The notes beneath the pieces were generated by a model, which did no database searches, had not been told where the DNA came from, and saw nothing but the letters and a program-made list of their open reading frames with translations. DNA of 64,000 nucleotides. Source: Daphnia pulex. Its lineage: Eukaryota > Arthropoda > Branchiopoda > Diplostraca > Daphniidae. This document shows positions 1-16,523 of the stretch, in pieces (the stretch's first letter is position 1; each line of letters starts with the position of its first letter). Both the position numbers and the translations under genes were made by a program. The DNA lies in assembly GCF_021134715.1 (NCBI RefSeq), contig NC_060018.1, positions 5,225,501 to 5,289,500 of the forward strand. Reading direction: 5' to 3'.

Positions 1-1427
1 AATAACTTAACAAGAAAAGAAAAAGAGGGGAGCCAGCGTTTTTAACTTTACCGAAGATATAGGAGGAGCTTGAGGGCGTTAAGCAAATGAAAATGAATTA
101 CATTATTTCAAACTTGTTTTCTTTTAGAGACATTTTCAATGGTAAGATCATCTCCCTTTTTGTCGGTCGTATTCAAGGCCAAAAAGCTTCATCTAACCTC
201 AAGTTAATCACATGAAAAGAAGAGCTTTATAGAGTGACACCAGGAGGGAAAATTGGGGTTTCATTTTTATAACATTTTCGTACCATAATATTGATGGCAA
301 AAGAGATAACAAAGCGGCGAGTAATAAGAAAAGAGAACAAGGGCCGTCCCTTGAGTTGGGAACCATTTTTGCCTTCACTTTGTGGATTCCCTCTCCTCGG
401 CCATCATCTGTCTGATCTGGTTGATAATGATGACGAAATGAAATAGTAGCAGCTCCCAAAAAGGTTTTCACTTTGGTAGGGGAGAAAATACAATTTATTA
501 TGTTTCTTTTTTCAAGGTTGACCCTCTAATAACAGATGTTACGTCATGAACGGTTTAAGGTCGTTGTGGGAATGTTTAATCAGTGAACAACATTTTCTAA
601 TTTCTTTTTGTCGAAATATGCGTTTCCTTGTGAATGATCATTTGTGTGACGTCGAATATGATACGGTTAAAAGTATTGAATGCAATACGCATTTCTTGTT
701 GAGTGTGAAATGTCCCTGGTTCGATTCTTCGATTTCAAACTGTACCTTGGCCCAGGTGTGCTTCGACACCTGGGTTCTGCTGATCCGGCTTCTCTCGGTT
801 ATTATGTCCTTAACTCACTTGGTGAGGTTGGATTGAATGCGGGGTTTTTTTTGTTATTGTTTTTCCAATTTAGCATTCTCATTTTTGTTCTTTTTTGTTT
901 CCTGGAATAACAGTACCTTAGCTGTTTTCTATCATGTCACTACACTCACATTGTTTATTAGTATTGTTGTCGTTATTTTTCTCGTTGTTGTCGGTATACG
1001 TGCAACACAACGGGCCGATTCCCCTCAGGTGAGTGGGATGATTCTGTCGGCCTTTTCCTCTTTTTGTTATTTTCTTCCATCATTTTCGTTGGTGCAGTTG
1101 TTGTTGTTGCTGTCTTTCAAGTAGGATAAAGTAAGACTTGCAATTTGGACTCGGGCAACGCATAACGGAAAGACCTCGGCTCTTTTCAACGGCTTGTACC
1201 TCGTCAAACTCGAACTCGCATTGACAGTTAGTTCCACCGATATTTTAAATATTGTATAATCATTTTTGGTGGCCAAGGAGACCGATATTTCCGTACGATA
1301 GAGCATAACACACAAGGTTGTTTTCGCCTGGCCGTATTTAATGCGACGCTCTAAATGCGGTAGAAAATACGGAAAAGCTTTTCTGTGAAATCATTTCTTT
1401 AACTCATTTATTTTTGAATTATTTCAG
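1..1427. other. Left-edge non-coding stretch, probably intron of ECD
   Basis: The first ECD exon I can recognise begins at 1428 behind a tttcag acceptor and starts mid-codon, so the coding sequence must come from further left. I found no segment here resembling the ECD N-terminus, and the open frames are short and in T-rich DNA. I read the stretch as intron, with the start codon outside the window. Confidence 0.5.
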
Positions 1428-8524
<7,097 letters not shown>

Positions 8525-10375
8525 AGATTGTGACCTTACGTTTGTTTTTCTCCTCTTTTTCTCTTCACTCTTTCCCTATGTAATTATTATCGATGTCTTT
8601 TCATCCGCCCTATTTCCTCTTACCCATGCGATTGGGTGATTTGAGGTTTAATTTATTATTATGATTCGTCTTTTGATAAAAACTTCCGGTTTTTTTTTTC
8701 TTTAAAAAATTCGGTCCCTCACCTTTTCGAATCTGACACATTTCTCAAAAGCCAGTCGCTGCTATCCCTCTGTGATACACAACGCTCGGTGGAGGTGGTT
8801 TGTATAACGGGACTTTTTTTTTTTTTTTCCATTTCCAGCTCCATTCCTAATACATTTCGGATTTATGTATTCGCCTTCTTTGCGTTCTTCCATGTCTTTT
8901 GGCGTTATAGCTGCCATTTGAAAGATACACGAGGATTCACACTGAGCACGTCTTGTAAATTAAGTCGATACAAACGGAACGACTCGTGGGGTCAAATTAC
9001 TCGTACCCACGCAAGTCACGGTTTGCCTCCAGCCCGTATCCTTGTTCCAGATTTTAAAAATACCTTTTTTTTTTGCTAAGTTGTTGTATGCGCACAAATG
9101 TGGAGTCAAAAGGGCAAGGTACAAGCTATTTTAATTCGCGTCTGGCCATTATTTTTATTCTTTTGGCTTTTTGAAGTAGTTCTAATGAATTTGAGTATCG
9201 TTAAATTGTTTGCCAACATACCAAAATGTCCAATCATCGAGTTCTCAACGGATTTGATGATAATACAGTTGAGTAAGTTTGAAGGATGCCATTACGCAGT
9301 TTCCGCATCAATGGTGCATAACGAAGTCCTTACTTCAGCGGCGACTCCGCGGGGAACATTGAAAAGCCAAATTGGCGGGGTAAGTGAAATACGTAGAATT
9401 TTATACATGTTGAACCTCTATGGTGATCAATATTATCAAACGAACTAGCTTTAACAAGTTACATGGAAAATTCCACGAAGAATGTTTTTTAACGCTTTAA
9501 CAGGTCAAATGTGCCATATCTGTTAAATGCTAACCACCACATAGTAAATCTATGAATGGGTATTTACTATTTGCATAAACTCTGTGCAAAACAACATTGT
9601 TTTAATTTATTATTTACTTTAACTTTGTGAAATTCACAGTGTGAAACCATTACATTTTTTTTTATTGAATTTCACAGTTTTAGAAATTAGAACCCCCTAA
9701 GGCCTAAACCAAAAGGCATTACAAAAAAAACAACAAAAGACGTTTTATTATCCGATCTCCGTTGTTTAACTTTTTCATTCTTTTTGAATTTGAAGTAACT
9801 TAAGAAAGTAACGAACGACGTGTCATCATGTCATGTCTGTGACCAGCTGTGACTGTGCAACTAACTTAAGATTCAAAACTCATTACTAGATGTCGCCAGT
9901 GTCACCCATGTTGTTCTGATATCGTGAAACGAGGCGAAACAAATTGTAGCTAATTTATACTTATATTCCTGTGATTTCAATTACCAAATTGAGCTTCGTA
10001 TCATATGTAGGTTTATCTTGACCTAGTTTCCTTATTTTTATACTGTATCAACTTATTTCTTCAAATTTTAGATGCATACTGTCAGTCATTCCAAAAAGTT
10101 GACTTAGCGCTCAGTCAATTTCCATCCATGAGGCCCATCATATGCTGTCTAAAGCCCATTACTGCTACAAGACCATTACAATTCAGATTTTCATATAACA
10201 TAGGTATTCTTGCTCATGAACCATAGGATCTTATTTTCTGAATCTCACTTTTTTGGTCACATAGTCGCGTACCCTGCAACAGCATCTTTGTTGTTATGGC
10301 TGTTTCTACTTCTGTTTAAAAGGCAACCCAGCTAAGAGATAGGTAGAGTTTTATTTCTTTGTAGAGTTTTATTTC
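8525..10375. other. Intergenic stretch without recognised genes
   Basis: This holds the 3' flank of ECD, poly-T runs near 8690 and 8815, and a plus-strand open frame at 9098-9448 with no family resemblance. I could not support a gene here. Confidence 0.5.
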
Positions 10376-10684
10376 TCATAAGTAACTTTGTGTAAAATTG
10401 TAAATAACGGAGATAATTTCCTTGTCCCATTCCCACTTAGTTTCAGAGACACGAAGAGGGTGAATTGATTTGCCAATTTGCCATGTATGTACCAGATCTG
10501 CTTGATGCCAAATGCCAAATGCAAAGCCAAATGCCTTACTAAATTCATCACCCATATGATAAAGGTAAGCATCAATACCACCTATCACCACGCTACTGCA
10601 ATACTTCATGAATCTTTCTTTAGCATCATCCAGGAAATTTATCTCAACATGTGGAGTAATGCTGTTGGTTGCTGTGAATTCCAT
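10376..10684 (-). pseudogene. Carboxylesterase-like C-terminal fragment
   Basis: An uninterrupted minus-strand frame of about 102 codons contains IGGIDAYLYHMGDEF, then FGIWHQADLVHTWQ, then IISVIYNFTQSY. This order resembles the C-terminal part of type-B carboxylesterases: a YLY-F strand, the H-x-DDL segment carrying the catalytic His region, and a W/Y-xNF helix. The H-DDL element is degraded to HQADL. I found no upstream exons with the nucleophile elbow, and the frame stops abruptly after QSYL. A broken esterase copy or a single exon of an otherwise lost gene is most likely. Assignment is by eye only, and the frame may instead be an unrelated open frame. Confidence 0.35.
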
Positions 10685-10787
10685 TTTTACGGTTTTTTCA
10701 TCATGAACATTTCATCGTGCTTCTTAGAAAAGGTAAAGATTTATATGCTTTATTCATTTTTATATTTGCATTAATAACTTTTTTTTT

Positions 10788-11056
10788 TACAGAGCACGCA
10801 GTTTCTTTATTGAATCGTATGGTCCTGGCACGCAGATTCTTGAGCCAACGCTGACCTTTGTCCATGACGGAAGAGGGACTTCCACCAACGTTCTTCTCCA
10901 TCCTTATCTTCGCGACGCACGCTCATCTAGCTTCACTGCTTCTAAACACAATTTGTTTTACTTCACTGGCGACTTGGCGAGTTTCTGGACCACTTCAGTG
11001 ATCGCTTCCGTCCGCTGTTACACACCTGCAGTCACTCACCACGTGATTATGCCCAG
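10788..11056 (+). other. Open frame of about 90 codons without ATG, flanked by splice-like sites
   Basis: After a T-rich tract ending in acag, one plus-strand frame stays open for about 90 codons up to CCCAG|GTACCC. It includes a stretch reading ESYGPGTQILEPTLTFVHDG. It has no start codon. The frame closes at once if joined to the next apparent acceptor near 11870. I do not recognise the product, and it may be chance or a relic exon. Confidence 0.15.
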
Positions 11057-11326
11057 GTACCCAACAATTGACTTATTTTCGTAGGTTATTTACTAATAGT
11101 CTAGTTGCGTTAAACTCTGTCTGTGTAATAGTTTCCAAAATCAGGCCCTTCTTACGCGCAAACGAAGTTTTACTTGGACGTTTCTTTTTTCTAACGCTAG
11201 ATGGCTTTTTAATAATTTGGAGCTGTCCAAACAGTCAGTTACTTTGCACTTCGTTATCTCTTTAAACATTTATCAGCAGTTATTTTGTTGAAATATTTAG
11301 TGATAACTGACGATTACTATTCCACC

Positions 11327-11714
11327 AACAAAGCTCATTTGGTAGATTTTTTAAAATGTGTTTTTTTTTCTACTTCCGGTTTTCTCATTTCTGTCAGTAG
11401 TTTAGTAAATATTGATCTGACGCACAAAAGAACCACATATTCGTGATCCTCGTAAAATTTGGGGTAAAGTTCATGTTGTGTTTTTTACGTACGCGTACTT
11501 CCGGTTTTCAGAATTTTCCTGAACTATAGTTCAGGAAAATTCTCGATTTTGGCCAAATTTTGGATTTCGTTTAAATCACATCTAATCGACCCCAAATTTC
11601 ATGGGGATCACGAATATGTGGTTTAATTTGACCACAGCTCAATGGTTGAGGCGCTGTGGTTACTTCCGGTATACTTCCGGAATTTTTTTAAAAGACTAGC
11701 AAGTGAGCTTTGTT
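11327..11714. repeat. Long foldback (inverted-repeat) element, MITE-like
   Basis: The outer arms pair: AACAAAGCTCATTTG at the left against AAGTGAGCTTTGTT at the right. Inner arms around 11430-11465 and 11589-11624 pair almost perfectly, sharing the core ATTCGTGATCC / GGATCACGAAT and ACCCCAAATTT. The centre is a near-perfect palindrome, GAATTTTCCTGAACTATAGT and its complement, at about 11511-11543. ACTTCCGG motifs occur on both arms. No coding capacity was seen. A target-site duplication is not obvious. Confidence 0.6.
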
Positions 11715-11978
11715 CCGTTTACAGTTCTCTATATTGCAAGCTTGATTTTAAGTTTAAAAAATTGCATCTTTAAATCTTTGAGCTAAAAAACCTGACTATT
11801 GTTTCTATCTGTACTATGTAACTTTTATTTGCATGTCACTAAATAAGAATTGTTTTCTCTTTATTCAGGTAATGCAGAGGAAACGTCGAGAAGACGGACA
11901 CAAAAACGTCGCCGGTATCTCCAAAATGTCAGCGCGGATCATCATTTGTTATTGGTAATATGTTTGTGTTTGTGTGAG

Positions 11979-12311
11979 TTAACCCGTTGGCTGCCACGCC
12001 TTTGTTCTCCCCTAGCTCCTTAGCACGGGCCGCGCTGTTCGGTCTCGTGGTTTACATGCCGCGGGGTCGGACAGTCGCACCAGCCCCAGATTCGCCGAAA
12101 GGCCCCGTTAGGCAGTGCACCATAGGGACTTCCCCCTTTTCGATACGGTGATGGATTCTAGAGGCGTGCATTCCATCTTCTCCTGTCACCGTGTCAGCCC
12201 GGACTTGTCAGCAATGGCAAGTCCCACTTTGGTCATGGATCCTTCAGACGTGGCGCGTAGAGTAGTAGAGAGCAACCTACGGGTTGTATGGCGTGGCAGC
12301 CAACGGGTTAA
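11979..12311. mobile_element. piggyBac-type non-autonomous element (MITE) with TTAA flanks
   Basis: An 18-bp perfect terminal inverted repeat, CCCGTTGGCTGCCACGCC and its complement, bounds 11983-12307. TTAA lies immediately outside each end (11979-11982 and 12308-12311). TTAA target duplication and CCC/GGG termini are the hallmark of piggyBac-family transposition. The 325-bp interior is GC-rich compared with the flanks and has no transposase frame, so the element must be mobilised in trans. Confidence 0.8.
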
Positions 12312-12837
12312 CTTAAGTGTATGTGTGTATGTATTTATGTATGTATGTGACTGTAAAATGTGGTGGAATTGTGGGTGGAGGTGGGACAATAAAGCAATTC
12401 CTTTTGAAGTTTTTTGTTTGTTGTCTCTTGACACTTGTAACAAAATGGGCAAACTTATACGTTTATACATAAGTTTAGGCAAGTGACTTGTTACGGCAAG
12501 TGACTTGTTACATACTTACAAGTAATTATTTCAATACTCCAAATTTCTATGGAAAACCCAACAGTATCTGCAACTCTTTTGTTACGCCAACTTAAGTTAA
12601 AAATGAAATCTTAAATTCAAAAATTTAGAGTTAACACTAACCAGCAGTACGTCTCTTTCGTTACTTACCCTGAAAATGAAGTTCGTCCAAACACCAGAAT
12701 ATGTCGTAGTAAGAGATTTCGTAGAAGATGGTTACCATTAAAAAATTTATTTTCTCATTTAAGATCAACAACGATTCCCAGTCACTAGTAACTATTGAGA
12801 TATGACCAACAAACTGAACACAAATAAATCAATCAGA

Positions 12838-14012
12838 AATTTCGGCTCTGGTACTTAAGAGCCTTCCTGTAGTAAACTGGAGAAGCGAAGGTTGTGATGT
12901 AACATTCAGGTGCCTTGGTGGTGTAGTAACTCGGGGCAGTGGAATACTTCGCAGTTTCGGTACAGTAGGTCGAAGCAGCCTAACTAATAGCTCGGGTGCC
13001 TTGGTTGTGTAGTACTTGGAAGCAATTTGGGAGCGGAGCCTCGGTATGGTAGCTGAGGGCAGCGTGGGTTTCAGTGCAACATGCGGCCTCGTCGATGTAG
13101 TACTTTGGGGCTTTAGTGTATTAACTAGGTGTAGCTAGGTGCAGCGTAGGTTGTAGAGTAGTAAACTGGAGCATCGTGTAGTATTTCGGTCCAACGTACG
13201 AAGGAGCAGCCGCTGTGTAGTAATTCGGGGAAGAGTAGTACTTGGGCGCTTCGGTGTAGTTGTGACCGCGTGGTGGCGTAATAAGCTGGAGCCTCGGTGA
13301 AGTAGCTGGGAACGGAGTAGTACTTGGGAGCATCGGACTAAAAGGCTGGGGCAGCATACGCAGTCGTTTGGTACTCGCTGCCTTGGTGGTGTAGTACTCC
13401 GCTGCCTTGGTGGTGTAGTACTCCGCTGCCTTGGTGGTGTAGTACTCCGCTGCCTTGGTGGTGTAGTACTCCGCTGCCTTGGTGGTGTAGTACTCCGCTG
13501 CCTTGGTGGTGTAGTACTCCGCTGCCTTGGTGGTGTAGTACTCCGCTGCCTTGGTGGTGTAGTACTCCGCTGCCTTGGTGGTGTAGTACTCCGCTGCCTT
13601 GGTGGTGAAGTACTCCGCTGCCTCGGTGGTGAAGTACTCCGCTGCCTCGGTGGTGTAGTACTCCGCTGCCTCGGTGGTGTAGTACTCCGCTGGTGTAACT
13701 CGAGGCAGAATTATATTTTGAGGCTTCAGTGTAGTAGTTTGGGACATCATAAGTTGTGGTGTAGTACTCCGGTTGTTGCGTATGATGTGTGGTAAGACGC
13801 CGGCGTTGCGGTTTGGTATCCACCATACCCACGAGACATCGGTACCCCAGTAGTCGACTCAACCATCAAAGATACAGCAACCAATAGCAGCACGACGCCA
13901 TAGTTAACTGAACGGTAAATAAATTCAACATTAATTTTGAATAATAACTAGCATATTAAAAAATAAAATTATAAAGTGTTACAAAACCATGTAAAAACAG
14001 AATATTTACCAT
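12838..14012 (-). pseudogene. Broken EYYTTKA-repeat secreted protein gene (copy 1)
   Basis: Exon 2 starts at about 13907 behind a tttaccgttcag acceptor. It encodes a signal peptide of the form NYGVVLLLVAVSLMVESTTG followed by VPMSRGYGGYQTATPA. The frame then shifts to QPEYYTTTYDVPNYYTEASK, then again to thirteen EYYTTKAA-type octapeptides. It continues through further shifted or stopped pieces (APAF-stop, EAPKYYSSPNYYTAAAPSY) to a terminal KYSTAPSYYTTKAPE segment ending in TGA near 12838. The first exon reads ATG directly before GTAAAT, which would put the signal peptide out of frame. At least four frame changes and a nonsense codon make it a pseudogene, unless the assembly has indels. The intact family is a Tyr/Thr-rich secreted repeat protein of unknown role that I associate with Daphnia. 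Confidence 0.75.
13379..13690 (-). repeat. 24-bp tandem repeat, about 13 copies, coding EYYTT(K/E)AA
   Basis: The plus-strand unit GCCTTGGTGGTGTAGTACTC plus CGCT repeats with perfect 24-bp periodicity. On the minus strand it encodes the octapeptide EYYTTKAA. Nine copies are essentially identical. The N-terminal-side copies carry TTG-to-TCG changes (K to E) and TAG-to-AAG changes (Y to F). The homogeneity of the central copies suggests recent expansion or conversion. Confidence 0.92.
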
Positions 14013-14126
14013 TTGGTTGCGAACCGGTATTACGATGAAGAATGCAGTTGGTGACAAATAGTCCACAGCAGCTGTTGCCGTGTCGGAGATTTTCACTCAA
14101 CTGATTTGAAACGCCTTTTCTCTCTT

Positions 14127-14134
14127 CTTTTATA
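14127..14134 (-). promoter_or_regulatory. TATA box of EYYTTKA copy 1
   Basis: The minus strand reads TATAAAAG about 115-120 bp upstream of the copy 1 ATG. The same TATAAAAG with flanking GAGAGAAAAG-like sequence recurs upstream of copies 2 and 3, and the surrounding 5' region (CTCACCCTGACC, CTTAAGCCTTGCGGCTAT) is shared with copy 3. This recurrence supports a promoter. Confidence 0.6.
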
Positions 14135-14379
14135 CGACTTTTTCTCACCCTGACCCCTCTCTTAAGCCTTGCGGCTATTTTACCTGCTTGATAATGAAGC
14201 AAACACTTCCCGTTCTCACCCAACCTCTACACCACCGCATTGACAGTTTTACGTAATGATCTCCGTGACCTTCTGAAGGACATACAAAACTGCCTTTCCT
14301 TCTGCAGGTTGACGTTGCTGGGGATGGGTCTACAACAAACATAAAAATTAATACCAAATGGTTATGGCATAAAACGGAT

Positions 14380-14510
14380 GGAATCACGATGTAGTACTCG
14401 GGCTCTTTGGTGATGCAGCTCGTGCAGCATAAATTGGAGTGTCGGTGGTGTAATATTTGAGGACAACAACCAACAGCAGCACGACGCCACAGTTTACTAT
14501 ACAATAAATA
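14380..14510 (-). pseudogene. EYYTTKA gene relic (copy 2), internally deleted
   Basis: Behind a ttgtatag acceptor the minus strand reads NCGVVLLLVVV and jumps straight to LKYYTTDTPIYAARAASPK. The mature N-terminus seen in copies 1 and 3 (STTGV, SGYGGYQ) is therefore deleted. An EPEYY remnant follows in another frame. The position that should hold exon 1 (about 14600) has no ATG. This is a non-functional duplicate between two better-preserved copies. Confidence 0.65.
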
Positions 14511-14678
14511 ATTGGAACATAAATATGCAATAATAACTGACATAATTAAAAAAAGGAGAGTTGATACACAATTCCATGTAGAAAACTGAAAATTTACCCC
14601 TATGTACGATGGAGAATGCAGTTAGTGACAAATAGTGCACAACAGTTGTTTTCGTGTCGGAGATAATCACTCGCCTGA

Positions 14679-15002
14679 TTATTTCGCCTTTTCTCTCCTT
14701 TTATACAACTTGTAATACTCTGAAGCCTTGGTGGTGTAGTACTTTAGAGCCTTGGTGTAGTAAGCTGGAAGAGCGTCGGTTGATGTTGAGTAATAAGACA
14801 GTAGTGTTGTGCTTTGATATCCGCCATACCCAGACATCTGTACACCAGTGGTCGACCCAACCATCAACGATTCAACACCCAACAGCAGCACAACGCCATA
14901 GTTTACTAGACAATAAATAATTCGAACATTAATATGCAAAAATAACTGACTAAAAAACAATAGAAATTGATACAAAAACACAAATACGGAATATTTACTC
15001 AT
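14679..15002 (-). CDS. Short EYYTTKA-family secreted protein (copy 3), C-terminally truncated
   Basis: A two-exon reading gives exon 1 ATGA (15002-14999), a 93-bp intron, and exon 2 from 14905 to TAA at 14679, about 76 aa. It starts MINYGVVLLLGVESLMVGST, a signal peptide, followed by SGYGGYQSTT, PAYYTKALKYYTTKASEYYK and a short basic tail. Only two or three repeat motifs remain, compared with thirteen in copy 1, and the tail is encoded by the promoter of copy 2. The intron is a multiple of three with no stop, so an unspliced frame of 107 codons is also open. Function is unknown. A product is possible, but a truncated, non-functional gene is equally likely. Confidence 0.5.
   Translation of the reverse strand: MSKYSVFVFLYQFLLFFSQLFLHINVRIIYCLVNYGVVLLLGVESLMVGSTTGVQMSGYGGYQSTTLLSYYSTSTDALPAYYTKALKYYTTKASEYYKLYKRREKAK
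14698..14705 (-). promoter_or_regulatory. TATA box of EYYTTKA copy 2, overlapping the end of copy 3
   Basis: Minus-strand TATAAAAG followed by GAGAGAAAAGGCG. The same bases form the last codons of the upstream copy 3 open frame (LYKRREKAK-stop), so a deletion fused copy 3 to the copy 2 promoter. Confidence 0.55.
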
Positions 15003-15090
15003 GATTGCGATTTAGTGACAAATAGTCAACAGCAGTTGTTGCCGTGTCGGAGATGCTCACTCAACTGATTTCTTTAGTCTTTTCTCTCTC

Positions 15091-15098
15091 CTTTTATA
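15091..15098 (-). promoter_or_regulatory. TATA box of EYYTTKA copy 3
   Basis: Minus-strand TATAAAAG about 90 bp upstream of the copy 3 ATG, within the same conserved block as the copy 1 promoter. Confidence 0.6.
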
Positions 15099-15529
15099 CG
15101 ACTTTTTCTCACCCTGACCGCTCTCTTAAGCCTTGCGGCTATAATATTGTACATACTTGATAATGACGTTACACGTGTCGTCCTCACCCAACCTCTCCGC
15201 CGTCGCAGGACACGTTCTACGTAAAGATCTCCGTGACCTTCGAGCGTGAAGAAAATGAAAAATGGCCTTTCCTTTTTTAGGTAGGCGTTTCTGGGGATGG
15301 GTCTACAAAAACCAATATCAAATGAATACCAAATGGCTGAGCCTTGCGGCTATTGTACCTGCTTGATAATGATGTGGAACACGTTTCATTCGCATTGACA
15401 GTTTAACGTAATATTCCCCGCGACCTTCAAGCGTGAAGGACACGCAAACTAGCCAGCCCGTCTGTAGGTTAAACTCTACAATGGTAATTGAAAAATAATT
15501 AATAAACACTGCATCAGTTGGAACATGTT

Positions 15530-16523
15530 GAAAATATACAGTACCGCCGCATACAAAGGATTGACATAGCCGTGGGTACCTACCACGCCTACCACGGCTG
15601 TCATGGAACTGGCTGCTAGGCCAGAGCCGGAGAAACTTTCGAATGAAAACGTGCCAAACCAAAATCGGCCAAAACAGTTCGTACGACTCTTCCTTCGTCA
15701 TCCCGTTACAGTAAAACATTGGCGGATTTCACGTCACGGTAGACCATAACTGAACCGCCCGGCTTCTGCTGAGTGGAATGCAATAGATGGAGAGCCTCGC
15801 GGTGAGATGGCGAGCGATCAGCATCATTTGATTCACGTCTAATTTGAATTTGCTGTTTTTTGCTTGACCACCGAAAAGACAGTCGAAAAGAGTCCCTCCG
15901 TTGGCGAATTCAAAGATGAGCGAGACTCTAATCGATGCTTCACCATCACTCGATTCGTTATCCGTGCAAAGACCGAGCAGTCCAATAATATTGCGGTGCT
16001 GGATAGCTGAAAGGGCTTCAACCTCTCGTTGAATCATCTTGGCGAACGATCGAGCCTCGCCGTTATCTTTCCAATGCGACGACGGTTGACAACAACAGCT
16101 CCGGTTGAGGCGATCACATTGCTCAATCGGACTTGCAGAAGATCAATTTCATTCAGAATTTTAGAAAAGATGAGGTAGAAGGATTCTTTTCAGGAACACA
16201 CAAAGTTCGGCTTCTTGCGATATCGATTTTTCGATGACGACCTGCTGGCTCTTAATTCCACTGGGAGGAACAGCCTGTTTGGTTTTGGCTTCCTGCAAAC
16301 TAATCTCCAATTCCTGAATCTTTTTCTGTAGTCCCAGCATCCGCTATAGATCTTCCAACTGAGAAACTCTTTCTTTTGAATCCAAAAGTTCCACTCTCCG
16401 GTTGATTGATTTGTGAAGGCAGTGAAACGGGAACTGGCACATAAATAGGTGATGCATAGATATTTGAATAGCTTGTGATTGTTGACGATGTGACCGAATA
16501 TCCCGATGGAACATATTGGCGTT
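15530..16523 (-). pseudogene. Protein kinase relic (TKL/IRAK-like) with coiled-coil N-terminal part
   Basis: Minus-strand pieces line up as a kinase gene only across several frames. In order they are a Ser/Pro/Tyr-rich exon (YVPSGYSVTSSTITSYSNIY) behind a ttctcttag acceptor at 16523; a coiled coil, LQKKIQELEISLQEAKTKQ, interrupted by TAG; IQREVEALSAIQHRNIIGLL, corresponding to the C-helix and strand 4; LIFEFANGGTLFDCL, the hinge; VYRDVKSANVLL, the catalytic loop, followed at once by a stop; VLADFGLARF, the magnesium-binding loop; and VGVVGTHGYVNPLY, the activation-loop end. At least four frameshifts and three stops lie between these. The ancestral gene was a complete kinase, and this copy cannot make one unless the assembly is wrong. 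Confidence 0.75.

Larger units (their letters stand above)
14130..15480 (-). repeat. Tandemly repeated 5' region of the EYYTTKA genes
   Basis: Blocks of the form CTTAAGCCTTGCGGCTAT, then CTTGATAATGA, then CTCACCCAACCTCT, then GATCTCCGTGACCTTC, then GGGGATGGGTCTACAA recur at about 14163-14345 and 15127-15330. A partial third copy lies at about 15340-15480. With the matching promoters and first exons, this shows the cluster arose by tandem duplication of a promoter-plus-gene unit. Confidence 0.7.

Noticed and set aside
540-910. Open frames that might supply the missing ECD N-terminus (one ends ...FKLYLGPG at a possible donor with the right phase)
   Set aside because: The rest of the frame does not resemble the ECD N-terminal region and is preceded by a stop, so the true exons are probably left of the window.
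12115-12486. 123-codon plus-strand frame
   Set aside because: It begins inside the TTAA-flanked MITE and runs into a TATG microsatellite. It is not a gene.
13338-13862. 174-codon frame with repeated GVLHHQGS
   Set aside because: It is another frame of the 24-bp coding minisatellite. EYYTTKAA is the family motif, so this is a shadow.
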